Below, piece by piece: positions 1 to 6,790 of a stretch of DNA of 20,803 nt. Source of the stretch: a bacterium (GTDB lineage Bacteria > Babelota > Babeliae > Babelales > RVW-14). The notes under the pieces are model-generated. The model made no database searches, was not told the origin of the DNA, and saw nothing but the letters and a program-made list of their open reading frames with translations. The stretch lies in contig JAUIHA010000001.1 of the NCBI GenBank assembly GCA_030432505.1, positions 1 through 20,803 on the forward strand, in the 5' to 3' direction. Numbering within the stretch: the first letter of the stretch is position 1; every line of letters starts with the position of its first letter. Made by a program: the position numbers and the translations under genes.

Positions 1-1
1 C

Positions 2-568
2 GTCAAAGTTTTTGATGCTGGAAGTGTTAGTAATTTATTGTCTGAAGTTGATGGTATTGAAGGTGCACCGGTTAAGTTGCATTATGTGTCTCCAGTAAAA
101 GGAAGGAACGATTCGCCAGGAAATCTTTATGTGTTTACGATAGATAAAGATAAAGATATGGCTCGCGTATATCGCTTTCATGTGGATGCTGGTGATGTTA
201 GAACTGGTATGGAGCGTGATCATACAATTACCCCAATTGACGTAGTTGATGCTACAGCAGCTCCTCTTGTTCCAAAACCATTCATTGAATATGGTGACTT
301 GAGAACATGTTTTGGAACCGATGGCTGCATATTCTTTACCACACGAAGTCAAAATGATGATCAACTTGATCACCTACGTTTTAGAACTCGTACTGCAGAC
401 AATGAGGATTCAAATGAATCAACACTTCACTCTCGTTTAGAACGAACCGGACAAAAATTTGATAGCAATGGTAAAATAATAGGCGGATTAGGGTACACTG
501 GTGTACCAGTACGTGATACCGCGTCTGGTATGTGGATTATTCCTGGTGAAGTTCGATTGAATGCGTAA
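2..568 (+). CDS. C-terminal part of a giant secreted propeller-like protein (5' truncated by window edge)
   Basis: The reading frame is open from base 2 to the stop at 566-568 and has no convincing start, so this is the last 188 residues of a longer gene. It aligns by eye with the C-termini of the two other large proteins here. Shared blocks are VKLHYVS (VQLQYVS in the 13001 gene), GNLYVF (GMLYAF), VYRFHVDAGDV (LYRIAVDASGV) and KPFIEYGDLRTCFGTDG (KPFLQLEEARSNFFTDG). It ends in VRLNA, where the paralogues end in VRVNE and IRVNE. The composition is beta-strand rich with no membrane segment. I do not recognise a named family. A secreted or surface role is inferred from the signal peptides of the paralogues, because this copy's N-terminus is outside the window. 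A TTG at 38 is in frame but has no supporting ribosome binding site. Confidence 0.8.
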   Translation, partial: VKVFDAGSVSNLLSEVDGIEGAPVKLHYVSPVKGRNDSPGNLYVFTIDKDKDMARVYRFHVDAGDVRTGMERDHTITPIDVVDATAAPLVPKPFIEYGDLRTCFGTDGCIFFTTRSQNDDQLDHLRFRTRTADNEDSNESTLHSRLERTGQKFDSNGKIIGGLGYTGVPVRDTASGMWIIPGEVRLNA

Positions 569-570
569 AT

Positions 571-598
571 GTCACCCCGGATCGGGGTCCGGGATGAC
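571..598. repeat. Imperfect palindrome with GTCAYCCCGGA arms
   Basis: The arms are GTCACCCCGGA (571-581) and TCCGGGATGAC (588-598) around a six-base centre. They pair over 11 bases with one G-T type mismatch. It begins 3 bases after the stop of the preceding gene and is far richer in G+C than its surroundings. It is not followed by a T-run, so it resembles a dispersed intergenic palindromic repeat more than an intrinsic terminator. No second copy is obvious in this window. Confidence 0.5.
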
Positions 599-636
599 GC
601 CACTGGCGTTGCCCACTGGTTAGCTAGTAGAAAGTT

Positions 637-684
637 GCGCTCATCCTGAGGTGCGAGTAAAATGAGCCTCGAAGGATAAAGCGC
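637..684. repeat. Palindromic intergenic repeat, CTCATCCTGAG...CGAAGGAT type
   Basis: The arms GCGCTCATCCTGAGG (637-651) and CCTCGAAGGATAAAGCGC (667-684) are imperfectly complementary around a 15-base centre. The ends GCTCATCCTGAG and CGAAGGAT recur in the right element at 12882-12907 and, inverted, in the left element at 12755-12780, so this belongs to the same repeat family. It ends 19 bases upstream of the start of the first beta-barrel gene, so it would lie in that gene's leader transcript. Confidence 0.55.
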
Positions 685-703
685 ACAGTTTAGAAAGGTA
701 GAA

Positions 704-2035
704 ATGAAAATGAAAAAATTACTCATGATGAGTGTGGTGGTAGGCGCAAGCCTCCCAACCGCACTGACTGCGTTTACGCAATCAAATGCATTTAGAGTGT
801 ATGATTCAGCACTCCGCATGCCGGTATCAAAGCAGGATAAATTTCGTATTGGTTTCCAAGCGGAATATGGTGATAGAAGCACCGGACGCAACTGGGATGA
901 TTGCCGCCGCAATGTGTTAGCACTTCATGATGATAATCAGTCTGCACTTGCAATGCTTGATAGTGCTGTTGGTGATGTTGCAAAAAATACAAAGCTTATG
1001 GATGTTAATAGCTTTGTGAATGTATTTTTACCTCGTGGTCTTGAGCGTACTAACAACTTGGCACGTTTCCAGTTAACTGGTGATTACGAAGAATTAAATA
1101 CAAACTTGTGGGCAACCTATAAGCTGCCATTTAAAAAAGTTCCGGGTACGTTAGCGGTTTCATTGTATGTGCCAATCAATCATAAAAAAATTGATCATGT
1201 GCGCGTAGAAGACTTGACGCCAACTGATGCTGCAGAGCTTAACCGCATTAGTCCAATTTTACCTGGTGCGGTGATGATGGAGTTGAATAACAGACTTTTA
1301 AATGATATTAAAGGTTTTGCAAAAGAAGTTGGTAATCTTGATTTGAATGACTGGGATGAAACCAACCTTGGTGATATTACGTTGATGCTTCATTGGTTTA
1401 ACAAGTATCGTCAAGACAAGGAATACCTTAAAAAGGTTGGTATCTTTGCAAAGCTTGGTGTGGCATTTCCATCAAGTGAAGAAAAAGATGAAGACAAAGC
1501 ATTTTCTATGCCAAGCGGAAACGATGGTGCATGGGGCTTGCCACTTGGTCTAGGTATTGATCTTGATTTTGTGCACAACATTCGTGCAGGAATTGACGTA
1601 GACTTTTTAATTCTTTTTGATAAAACTCGTGACCGTCGTATGAAAACAACACGCGCGCAAACTGAGTTTTTCCTATTGAACAAAGGCAGCGCTACAAAAG
1701 AGTATGGTCTTACATGGCAATTCCATCTTTATTTGCAGTGGTTCCATTTCTTCCGTGGTCTTTCACTCAAAACTGCATACCAGTTTGTAAAACGTGACGA
1801 TGACCGCTTGGTACCAAAAGGTAACGATTTTGATTTTACCATTGTAAACACCGCGCATTCGCTTCAAGAATTTGCATCACACAACATTGTGTTTATGGCT
1901 AATTATGATTTCTTCAAAGAAAGAAAGAAATGTTTTGTGCGTCCACAAGTGAGTCTCTTTTATAAGCTCCCTGTTGGCGGTAAAAACTTAATTGATACGC
2001 ACACCTTTGGTGGGCAGCTTGCAATTAATTTCTAA
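704..2035 (+). CDS. Predicted outer-membrane beta-barrel protein, paralogue A
   Basis: This 443-residue protein starts at ATG 704, with AAAGG at 694-698 five bases upstream. The N-terminus is a Sec signal peptide (basic MKMKK, hydrophobic LLMMSVVVGASL, small residues around ALTA near residue 23). The rest has alternating beta-strand character and ends in AINF, and a C-terminal aromatic residue is the known recognition signal of BAM-assembled barrels. It is clearly paralogous to 4292-5623. Shared blocks are RNVLALHDDNQS near the N-terminus, DWDETNLGDI, FSMPSGNDGAWG, QTEFFLLNKG, and FYKLPVGG plus DTHTFGG close to the end. Barrel topology and surface location are inferred; no transport substrate can be read from the sequence. 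It lies between a propeller-like gene and a terminator, and may be expressed with the former. The family is not one I can name. Confidence 0.75.
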   Translation: MKMKKLLMMSVVVGASLPTALTAFTQSNAFRVYDSALRMPVSKQDKFRIGFQAEYGDRSTGRNWDDCRRNVLALHDDNQSALAMLDSAVGDVAKNTKLMDVNSFVNVFLPRGLERTNNLARFQLTGDYEELNTNLWATYKLPFKKVPGTLAVSLYVPINHKKIDHVRVEDLTPTDAAELNRISPILPGAVMMELNNRLLNDIKGFAKEVGNLDLNDWDETNLGDITLMLHWFNKYRQDKEYLKKVGIFAKLGVAFPSSEEKDEDKAFSMPSGNDGAWGLPLGLGIDLDFVHNIRAGIDVDFLILFDKTRDRRMKTTRAQTEFFLLNKGSATKEYGLTWQFHLYLQWFHFFRGLSLKTAYQFVKRDDDRLVPKGNDFDFTIVNTAHSLQEFASHNIVFMANYDFFKERKKCFVRPQVSLFYKLPVGGKNLIDTHTFGGQLAINF

Positions 2036-2057
2036 GTAATTTTTTTCTACAGATTGA

Positions 2058-2090
2058 AAAAGGCGCTTCTATTAACGAAGCGCCTTTTCT
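2058..2090. terminator. Bidirectional intrinsic terminator between convergent genes
   Basis: AAAAGGCGCTTC (2058-2069) and GAAGCGCCTTTT (2077-2088) form a perfect 12-bp stem with a 7-base loop. T-runs flank the stem on both strands: CTTTTCTTATTTT on the plus strand and a T-rich tract on the minus strand. The position between the stop of the plus-strand barrel gene (2035) and the stop of the minus-strand coiled-coil gene (2101) fits shared termination. Confidence 0.9.
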
Positions 2091-2100
2091 TATTTTCGTA

Positions 2101-3429
2101 TTATCCAAATAACGAGTAGATTTTATTGAATAGGCTTATTGGTTTATTTGGCCTAAATAATTCTTGAAGAAGTTGCTCGCGCTTTTCAGCATTTTTCAAA
2201 AGATTGTTTTCAGTGATCAGTTCACGAACCTTTTGTTGTGAAAGATACGCTTTATTGAGTGAGATGAGTTTACGTAGACCTTCTATGACATCTTTTTTAA
2301 GATCATCATTAATTTTTTCTACGCGCTCATATTCTTGTAGGTAGTCAATACAAGCAAGCTCCCAGAAAAATTCAATAACGGTTTTGGCATGTTTGAATAG
2401 ATTAATTCCAAGCGTTTTTGTTGATTGTTCAAAATTATTAAGTAATGCAATCTCTACTTGAATCGTCTGTGCTTTATTACTAAATTGTTTCCTAAAATAG
2501 CGTTGCTTAATTTTATTCTTAATAGCTTCTTTAAGCGCTTTTTTCGCAGATTTTTTCTTTGCATCAGCTTGTTTTTTGAGCTCTTGTAATGTATTTTTCT
2601 TATGCTGTTTTGCAGTTCTTTCTATTTGCTTAAGTTTTTCAGCCTGCTCTTTTTGTTTTCTGATGAGTTCTTGTTTTGTTTTGAGAATTTCATATTGTTC
2701 TTCAAGAGATTGTATTTGGTTTTTAACTTCTTGAAAACGTGAAGCATTATGTTTTGTATGATGTTCAAGGCTTTGTATATTCATATGAATTAGCATGTTG
2801 ATTTCTTGCTCTTCAGTAACAACTTCATGGAATTTTGTGTACAACGTTTTTATCAGTTGGCATGTTTTGCGAATACGTTGACTATCGTGTTTATAGTCTA
2901 CAATCCGAATTTCTTTTTCTGTTCCAAGATAGAGATCATCAAGGCCTTTGAATTTTGCATATTTTTTTACGAAGCGGATTTGTTCAAATGTGAGCTGTTC
3001 ATAATCAATACTTTCAACACATTTTTTAATATAACAGTCAAACTGTTTAAATGTTTTTTGAGCTGTTTCTGCTCGCTGTGAGCCAGGGTAAGAAGAATCA
3101 AGTAATGTAATTTTGGATGTTTTGAGTGCTTGTAAAAGATGGTATCGATCATTACTTGTTGATCCATAACATTTAATTTCTTCAAAAATATCGTTCTTTT
3201 GCTTTTCTATTCTTTGTGGAAGAGTTGCTAGAGAATCGTTATATTGTTTGATTCGTTTAGCATAGCGTTCACCACCAAGCTGACTTCTCTTTTGTTTGAG
3301 TTGAGAAATCTGTGTATTGAGTGCGGATATTTGTTTTTGTACTTGTTGCATGCTTGAGCATGGCTCTGCTGCAAGTGTTGCCGTTAAAAATGACAATGCA
3401 AAAGACAAAATTGCTACATATTTTTGCAT
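2101..3429 (-). CDS. Secreted coiled-coil protein of unknown function
   Basis: This 442-residue protein starts at the ATG at 3429-3427 (minus strand). That start gives a clean signal peptide: MQKYVAILSFALSFLTATLA, with cleavage near residue 20-22. It also has a G-rich ribosome binding site (GGGGG) about 8 bases upstream. The open frame continues 150 codons further upstream, but that part overlaps the plus-strand DUF433 gene and the intergenic region, so I excluded it. The mature protein is Lys/Gln/Glu-rich with heptad-like stretches at about residues 25-60 and 230-310. It has several Cys residues (24, 87, 132, 137, 190, 360), which could be oxidised in the periplasm. No enzyme motif is visible. 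It has its own promoter and terminator and is convergent with the barrel gene. Its function is unknown; a structural or envelope role is only a guess. Confidence 0.75.
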   Translation of the reverse strand: MQKYVAILSFALSFLTATLAAEPCSSMQQVQKQISALNTQISQLKQKRSQLGGERYAKRIKQYNDSLATLPQRIEKQKNDIFEEIKCYGSTSNDRYHLLQALKTSKITLLDSSYPGSQRAETAQKTFKQFDCYIKKCVESIDYEQLTFEQIRFVKKYAKFKGLDDLYLGTEKEIRIVDYKHDSQRIRKTCQLIKTLYTKFHEVVTEEQEINMLIHMNIQSLEHHTKHNASRFQEVKNQIQSLEEQYEILKTKQELIRKQKEQAEKLKQIERTAKQHKKNTLQELKKQADAKKKSAKKALKEAIKNKIKQRYFRKQFSNKAQTIQVEIALLNNFEQSTKTLGINLFKHAKTVIEFFWELACIDYLQEYERVEKINDDLKKDVIEGLRKLISLNKAYLSQQKVRELITENNLLKNAEKREQLLQELFRPNKPISLFNKIYSLFG

Positions 3430-3477
3430 GATATAACCCCCAAAAAATGCGTTTTTATAAATCTCCATTATTATTTT

Positions 3478-3506
3478 ATAATAGCATTTTTTTTCAAAAA
3501 AGGCAA
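3478..3506 (-). promoter_or_regulatory. Sigma-70-type promoter for the coiled-coil gene
   Basis: On the minus strand, TTGCCT (3506-3501) and TATTAT (3483-3478) are separated by 17 bases of A/T-rich sequence. The start of transcription would be about 40 bases before the ATG at 3429. A short hairpin (AAGGCA, AAA, TGCCTT at 3500-3514) overlaps the -35 element and is probably incidental. Confidence 0.55.
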
Positions 3507-3661
3507 AATGCCTTGTGAGAGCCTTTTCCCGGGAGTTTTGGGTGCATTGAGATCTCTTATGAGTGATTCTTATTGAATCTTCACTTTCCTGGAGCAACTG
3601 TCTATCATGGAACATGAAATTAGGATGGGGTGTGATTTTTACTTGCAGAGGAAATTTTATA

Positions 3662-3907
3662 ATGATTGATGAAAAAAAATTATTAGAAAGAATTATTGTT
3701 GATCCTGAGATTATGGTTGGAAAGCCGGTGATTAAAGGTACTCGTATTCCCGTTGAACTTATTTTACGAATGTTAGTGCAGGGCATGGATAAAGATGAAA
3801 TCAAACAATCGTATCCCCGGATAAGCAATGATGACATTACGGCTTGCTTATTATTTGCGACAAAAGCCTTAGATGACATTACCTTTGTACAGAGTAAAAG
3901 TGTATGA
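3662..3907 (+). CDS. DUF433 family antitoxin
   Basis: This 81-residue protein has the DUF433 hallmark near residues 20-31, GKPVIKGTRIPV, preceded by IVDPEIMVG. Family members are small winged-helix type DNA-binding proteins, usually encoded directly upstream of a PIN-like toxin and believed to be the antitoxin and autorepressor. ATG 3662 has AGAGGA nine bases upstream and gives the family's usual length and N-terminus. The frame stays open back to 3563, but that extension has no family similarity. Its stop overlaps the start of the next gene by 4 bases (ATGA), as expected for a coupled TA operon. I found no convincing promoter in the 230 bases upstream. The family call is from sequence and the role is from family knowledge. 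Confidence 0.87.
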   Translation: MIDEKKLLERIIVDPEIMVGKPVIKGTRIPVELILRMLVQGMDKDEIKQSYPRISNDDITACLLFATKALDDITFVQSKSV

Positions 3908-4263
3908 AATTTCTTATTGATGAATGCGTTGACTATCTCTTAGTTGGTTGGATGAGAGACTTAGGATATGACGTGCTGTCAATTGCTGAAGATGTGAGCG
4001 GAATAAAAGATTCAAATGTATTGGCGCTTGCGGTATCTCAGGTAAGGGTTTTAGTAACGAATGATAAGGGGTTTAGCGACATGGTTTTTCGAGAAAAACG
4101 AGATCATACAGGAATCATTTTATTAAGAATGCAAGATGAAACTCTTGGAGTTATCAAGCAGATGCTGAGTGAATTGTTTAAGCATTATCACACACAAATT
4201 GAGAATAATTTTATTGTGATAAACAAAAATTCCATACGAGGTGTAAAAAAAATCGATGCTTAG
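3904..4263 (+). CDS. DUF5615 PIN-like toxin, partner of DUF433
   Basis: This 119-residue protein starts at ATG 3904, overlapping the antitoxin stop. It opens with FLIDECVD, so D6 and E7 fall where PIN-like nucleases place their first acidic metal ligands. It continues with D36 (GIKDSNVL) and VTNDKGFSD, which supplies D54 and D59. This matches the DUF5615/Mut7-C-like PIN fold, thought to be a Mg-dependent RNase that cleaves cellular RNA when free of antitoxin. All expected acidic positions appear present, so the toxin looks intact. The beta-barrel paralogue B starts only 28 bases after its stop, so the TA pair and the barrel may share a transcript. Confidence 0.85.
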   Translation: MKFLIDECVDYLLVGWMRDLGYDVLSIAEDVSGIKDSNVLALAVSQVRVLVTNDKGFSDMVFREKRDHTGIILLRMQDETLGVIKQMLSELFKHYHTQIENNFIVINKNSIRGVKKIDA

Positions 4264-4291
4264 CATAAAGTGAGTAGAGTAAGGAGTGGTT

Positions 4292-5623
4292 GTGAAGAAT
4301 ATCAAAAAAATTATTGTGTATACGTTAATGCTCAGTTTCTCACATGTGCTGTACGCATGGCTTCCAACAAATGTGTATCGTCCTGATGCAACCATTATGC
4401 GTTTGCATTTAGCAAACAATGCAAAGTGGTCTCTCGGTTTCTTTTTTGAGCGTGGTTCAAGTAGTGATGCTGAAAATATTAATGGGCGTAGTCGCAATGT
4501 TTTAGCCGTGCATGATGACACACAGTCAGTGATTTCAATGCTGGAAAATCCTATACAGTCGTCTAAAAAAACAGATATTGAAGATTTATTTAATCGCTTC
4601 ATTGCACAGGTTGGTCCAACAACGAATGATGGTGTGCGTGGTAATGTGAAATTTTTTGGAGATTATGAACAAACACAAATCACATTATTTGGTGACTACA
4701 AATTTAATATATCATTTATCCCGGGTACAATGGCTCTTGCATTATATATGCCATTCGTGAATAAAGAAGTAGAAAGCATTCACTTTGAAGATCAAACAAA
4801 AGGAAACTTTGGAACAGAAAGATTTCTGCAGCAAGAAGTTATCAACAACTTGGTAAGTAATGTTGAAACACTTGGTGATTTAAAACTTGATGCATGGAAT
4901 GAGTCTGGCGTTGGTGATACGGTGGTGATGCTTGAATGGATGCATGATGTGCTTGTACATGACAAAAAAACACGAAAAGCAAGAAAATCTGCAGAGCGTG
5001 GCGTACAAGACTATGTTAAAAATTTTACGGTGTTAGCAAAGCTTGGTATATCTGTTCCAAGTGGTACTGACACGCAAGAAGATTTTGCATTTAGTTTGCC
5101 ACTTGGTAATGATGATGCGTGGGGTTTTCCTGGTGGTATTGCAGTAAATGTTGATTTCATCAAATATTTTCGTGCCGGAGTCTACCTTGATTTCTTGTAT
5201 CTTTTAAATTACTCACGCGTGTTTCGCATGAAAACACATGTTGAGCAAACTGAGTTTTTGCTATTGAACAAAGGGCGCGCTGAAAAAAATCCTGGGTTCA
5301 TTTGGGACTTTGGTGTGTATTTTCATGTTATTAATATTCTCAAGGGTCTTTCATTTAAAACTTCGTATCATTATGCAAAAAAACATGAAGACAAACTCTT
5401 TTCACGTGACCCAGAATTTAGTAACGACATTATTAATACTACCAATAGCTTAAAAGGTTCTGAGTCTCATAGTCTGACATTCCACTTTGGGTATGATTTC
5501 CAATTTGAGAAAAAACAATGGCGTTTTGCCCCAGAACTGAGTATTTTCTATAAAATGCCGCTTTCAGGAGAATCAGTTGCTGATATGCATACGTTTGGTG
5601 GAAAGTTAGGGGTGAGTTTCTAG
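4292..5623 (+). CDS. Predicted outer-membrane beta-barrel protein, paralogue B
   Basis: This 443-residue protein is the same length as its paralogue at 704-2035. I chose GTG 4292 because AAGGAG at 4281-4286 lies 5 bases upstream. The in-frame GTG at 4286 overlaps that ribosome binding site and cannot use it. The signal peptide MKNIKKIIVYTLMLSFSHVLYA probably ends before WLPT. Conserved blocks shared with paralogue A are RNVLAVHDDTQS, LDAWNESGVGDT, FSLPLGNDDAWGFPGG, QTEFLLLNKG, FYKMPLSG and DMHTFGG. The C-terminus is GVSF, with the terminal Phe typical of barrels. An extra basic loop (KTRKARKSAERG, about residues 227-238) is absent from paralogue A. The function is inferred to be an outer-membrane channel or assembly or adhesion partner. 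It lies 28 bases downstream of the DUF5615 toxin. Confidence 0.75.
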   Translation: MKNIKKIIVYTLMLSFSHVLYAWLPTNVYRPDATIMRLHLANNAKWSLGFFFERGSSSDAENINGRSRNVLAVHDDTQSVISMLENPIQSSKKTDIEDLFNRFIAQVGPTTNDGVRGNVKFFGDYEQTQITLFGDYKFNISFIPGTMALALYMPFVNKEVESIHFEDQTKGNFGTERFLQQEVINNLVSNVETLGDLKLDAWNESGVGDTVVMLEWMHDVLVHDKKTRKARKSAERGVQDYVKNFTVLAKLGISVPSGTDTQEDFAFSLPLGNDDAWGFPGGIAVNVDFIKYFRAGVYLDFLYLLNYSRVFRMKTHVEQTEFLLLNKGRAEKNPGFIWDFGVYFHVINILKGLSFKTSYHYAKKHEDKLFSRDPEFSNDIINTTNSLKGSESHSLTFHFGYDFQFEKKQWRFAPELSIFYKMPLSGESVADMHTFGGKLGVSF

Positions 5624-5641
5624 CCTAGAATTATCCTTTTG

Positions 5642-5690
5642 TTGATGGAGTGATGTAAAAGTGGTACACTATACCTATGGTTATGATAGT
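5642..5690 (+). promoter_or_regulatory. Promoter and possible operator of the RHH/RelE operon
   Basis: TTGATG (5642-5647) and TACACT (5665-5670) are separated by exactly 17 bases, a good sigma-70 match, 55 bases before the antitoxin ATG. Overlapping the -10 and the predicted start is an imperfect inverted repeat: ACTATACC (5668-5675) against GGTTATGATAGT (5679-5690). That is the usual place for an autorepressor operator of a ribbon-helix-helix antitoxin. The operator part is inference. Confidence 0.6.
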
Positions 5691-5724
5691 AGAGGTAAAG
5701 ACAAAAGTTTAAGAAGGATGTTTG

Positions 5725-5976
5725 ATGGCTACGAAGAAACCCCGCTTTAATGTTACTGTAGAGCCTCATGAAGAAAAATTTCTAGCGTCGCTTGCAAAAA
5801 AAGAGCGTAAGTCTGTTTCTGCCCTTATAAGGGAGTTGGCTCTTGAAGCATTAGAGCGTCGTGAAGATAAAATACTTTCAGCGTTGGCTGATGAGCGATT
5901 GAAGGAGCAAGAGTCCCAAAAAGCCTTGTCTCACGAAGAGATTTGGGGTGATCTTTTAGGGGAAGATTCTGAATGA
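5725..5976 (+). CDS. Ribbon-helix-helix (CopG/RelB-like) antitoxin
   Basis: This 83-residue protein has a basic N-terminal strand (PRFNVTVEP), a helix (HEEKFLASLAKKERKS), a turn and a second helix (VSALIRELALEALERRED). That is the layout of a ribbon-helix-helix DNA-binding domain. The acidic C-terminal tail (HEEIWGDLLGEDSE) is the likely toxin-neutralising segment. ATG 5725 has AAGGA at 5714-5718 with 6-base spacing, so the in-frame TTG at 5722 is not needed. It overlaps the downstream toxin start by 4 bases (ATGA). It probably represses its own promoter at 5642-5670. Confidence 0.82.
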   Translation: MATKKPRFNVTVEPHEEKFLASLAKKERKSVSALIRELALEALERREDKILSALADERLKEQESQKALSHEEIWGDLLGEDSE

Positions 5977-6236
5977 CCTACACAATTCTTTATGCGCAAA
6001 ATGTTTTGAAAAAAGATCTGAGAAGATTTCCTCAATCAATACTTAAGCAAATACAACGAGCAATTAAAGAGCGACTGATGGTAGATCCCATTGGTTTTGG
6101 GAAGCCTTTGCGTTACAATCTTAAGGGTTGTCGTCGCTTGCGAGTTGGAGATTATCGTATTGTTTACCAAATAGATAAAATGGTGGTAATGATTCTTGCA
6201 GTCAAGCATCGTAAAGATATTTACCAAGATGTATGA
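5973..6236 (+). CDS. RelE/ParE-superfamily toxin
   Basis: This 87-residue protein is typical of the RelE/ParE fold. The N-terminal helix pair contains LKKDLRRFPQSILKQIQRAI. It is followed by GKPLRYNLKGCRRLRVGDYRIVYQI and the C-terminal strand VMILAVKHRKDIYQDV. The blocks RLRVGDYRIVY and HRKDIY are the usual signature. Family members are ribosome-dependent mRNA interferases (RelE) or gyrase poisons (ParE); the sequence alone does not decide which. It is translationally coupled to the ribbon-helix-helix antitoxin. The HEPN gene starts within 16 bases of its stop. Confidence 0.87.
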   Translation: MTYTILYAQNVLKKDLRRFPQSILKQIQRAIKERLMVDPIGFGKPLRYNLKGCRRLRVGDYRIVYQIDKMVVMILAVKHRKDIYQDV

Positions 6237-6251
6237 AAATTGAAAACTGCT

Positions 6252-6716
6252 ATGAAAGAACGATATAAAATAAAATTGATGGACAAAGTAAAAAATAAAT
6301 ATAAAAGAATGCTGGATGCTCTAACAACGTTTCAGGAGGCTCTGGAAAATTTTGATCAACTTGATCAATTATGTGAACCGAATACCGAGCAATTTGAAAA
6401 AATGCAACGAGCTCTCAGAGACTCGGTGATTAAGCGTTTTGAGTATTGTACAGATCAAATCTGGAAATATATGCAGCTTTATGTTGTTAACATTCATGGA
6501 GTGGCGCTAGAATGTAGTGGTCCAAAAAACGTTTTTAGAATGTGTTTGCAAACAAAAGACCTTTCTCCAGATGAGGTGGAACAAGCTATTGAGATGGTTG
6601 AATGTCGCAATCATACATCCTACATCTATAAAGAAGAAATAGCAGACTTCGTTGCGAAAAAAGCTCCCGTATTTTATACATTTATGACATCGGTTATGAA
6701 AAAGATGAAGCCATAA
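6252..6716 (+). CDS. HEPN protein, HI0074 nucleotidyltransferase-substrate-binding family, orphan
   Basis: This protein of about 154 residues is mostly helical. It matches the HI0074-type HEPN family through FQEALENF near the start, the central SVIKRFEYCTDQIWKYMQ and the late block VECRNHTSYIYKEE. Family members (HepT) are RNases usually paired with a small MNT nucleotidyltransferase that AMPylates them. No MNT gene is adjacent: RelE lies upstream and a propeller-like gene downstream. The expected catalytic motif RX4HXY appears as R119-N-H-T-S-Y124-I-Y126, so the His is replaced by Tyr while the final Tyr is kept. The start is uncertain. ATG 6252 is listed; TTG 6240, 3 bases after the toxin stop, would allow translational coupling; neither has a good ribosome binding site. 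Confidence 0.72.
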   Translation: MKERYKIKLMDKVKNKYKRMLDALTTFQEALENFDQLDQLCEPNTEQFEKMQRALRDSVIKRFEYCTDQIWKYMQLYVVNIHGVALECSGPKNVFRMCLQTKDLSPDEVEQAIEMVECRNHTSYIYKEEIADFVAKKAPVFYTFMTSVMKKMKP

Positions 6717-6790
6717 TCGCATTTCTTCACTTTTACGACCACGCTCTCTAAACTGATAGCCAGTTATTATCAGAAAAAGGGAGTAGAAGT

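Noticed and set aside
3500..3514. Minus-strand intrinsic terminator (short hairpin followed by T-run)
   Set aside because: The stem is only 6 bp, it lies upstream of the gene rather than after one, and it overlaps a better -35 element.
3540..3661. Promoter for the DUF433/DUF5615 operon
   Set aside because: I tried TTGAGA and TTGAAT as -35 candidates. Neither has a -10 element with adequate match and spacing.
3430..3879. N-terminal extension of 150 residues on the minus-strand coiled-coil protein
   Set aside because: It overlaps the plus-strand DUF433 gene and the promoter region. The signal peptide and ribosome binding site both support the start at 3429.
6752..6772. Terminator hairpin CTGATA/TATCAG after the HEPN gene
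   Set aside because: It is a short A/T-rich stem with a 9-base loop, followed by A rather than T on the plus strand, so it is too weak to call.
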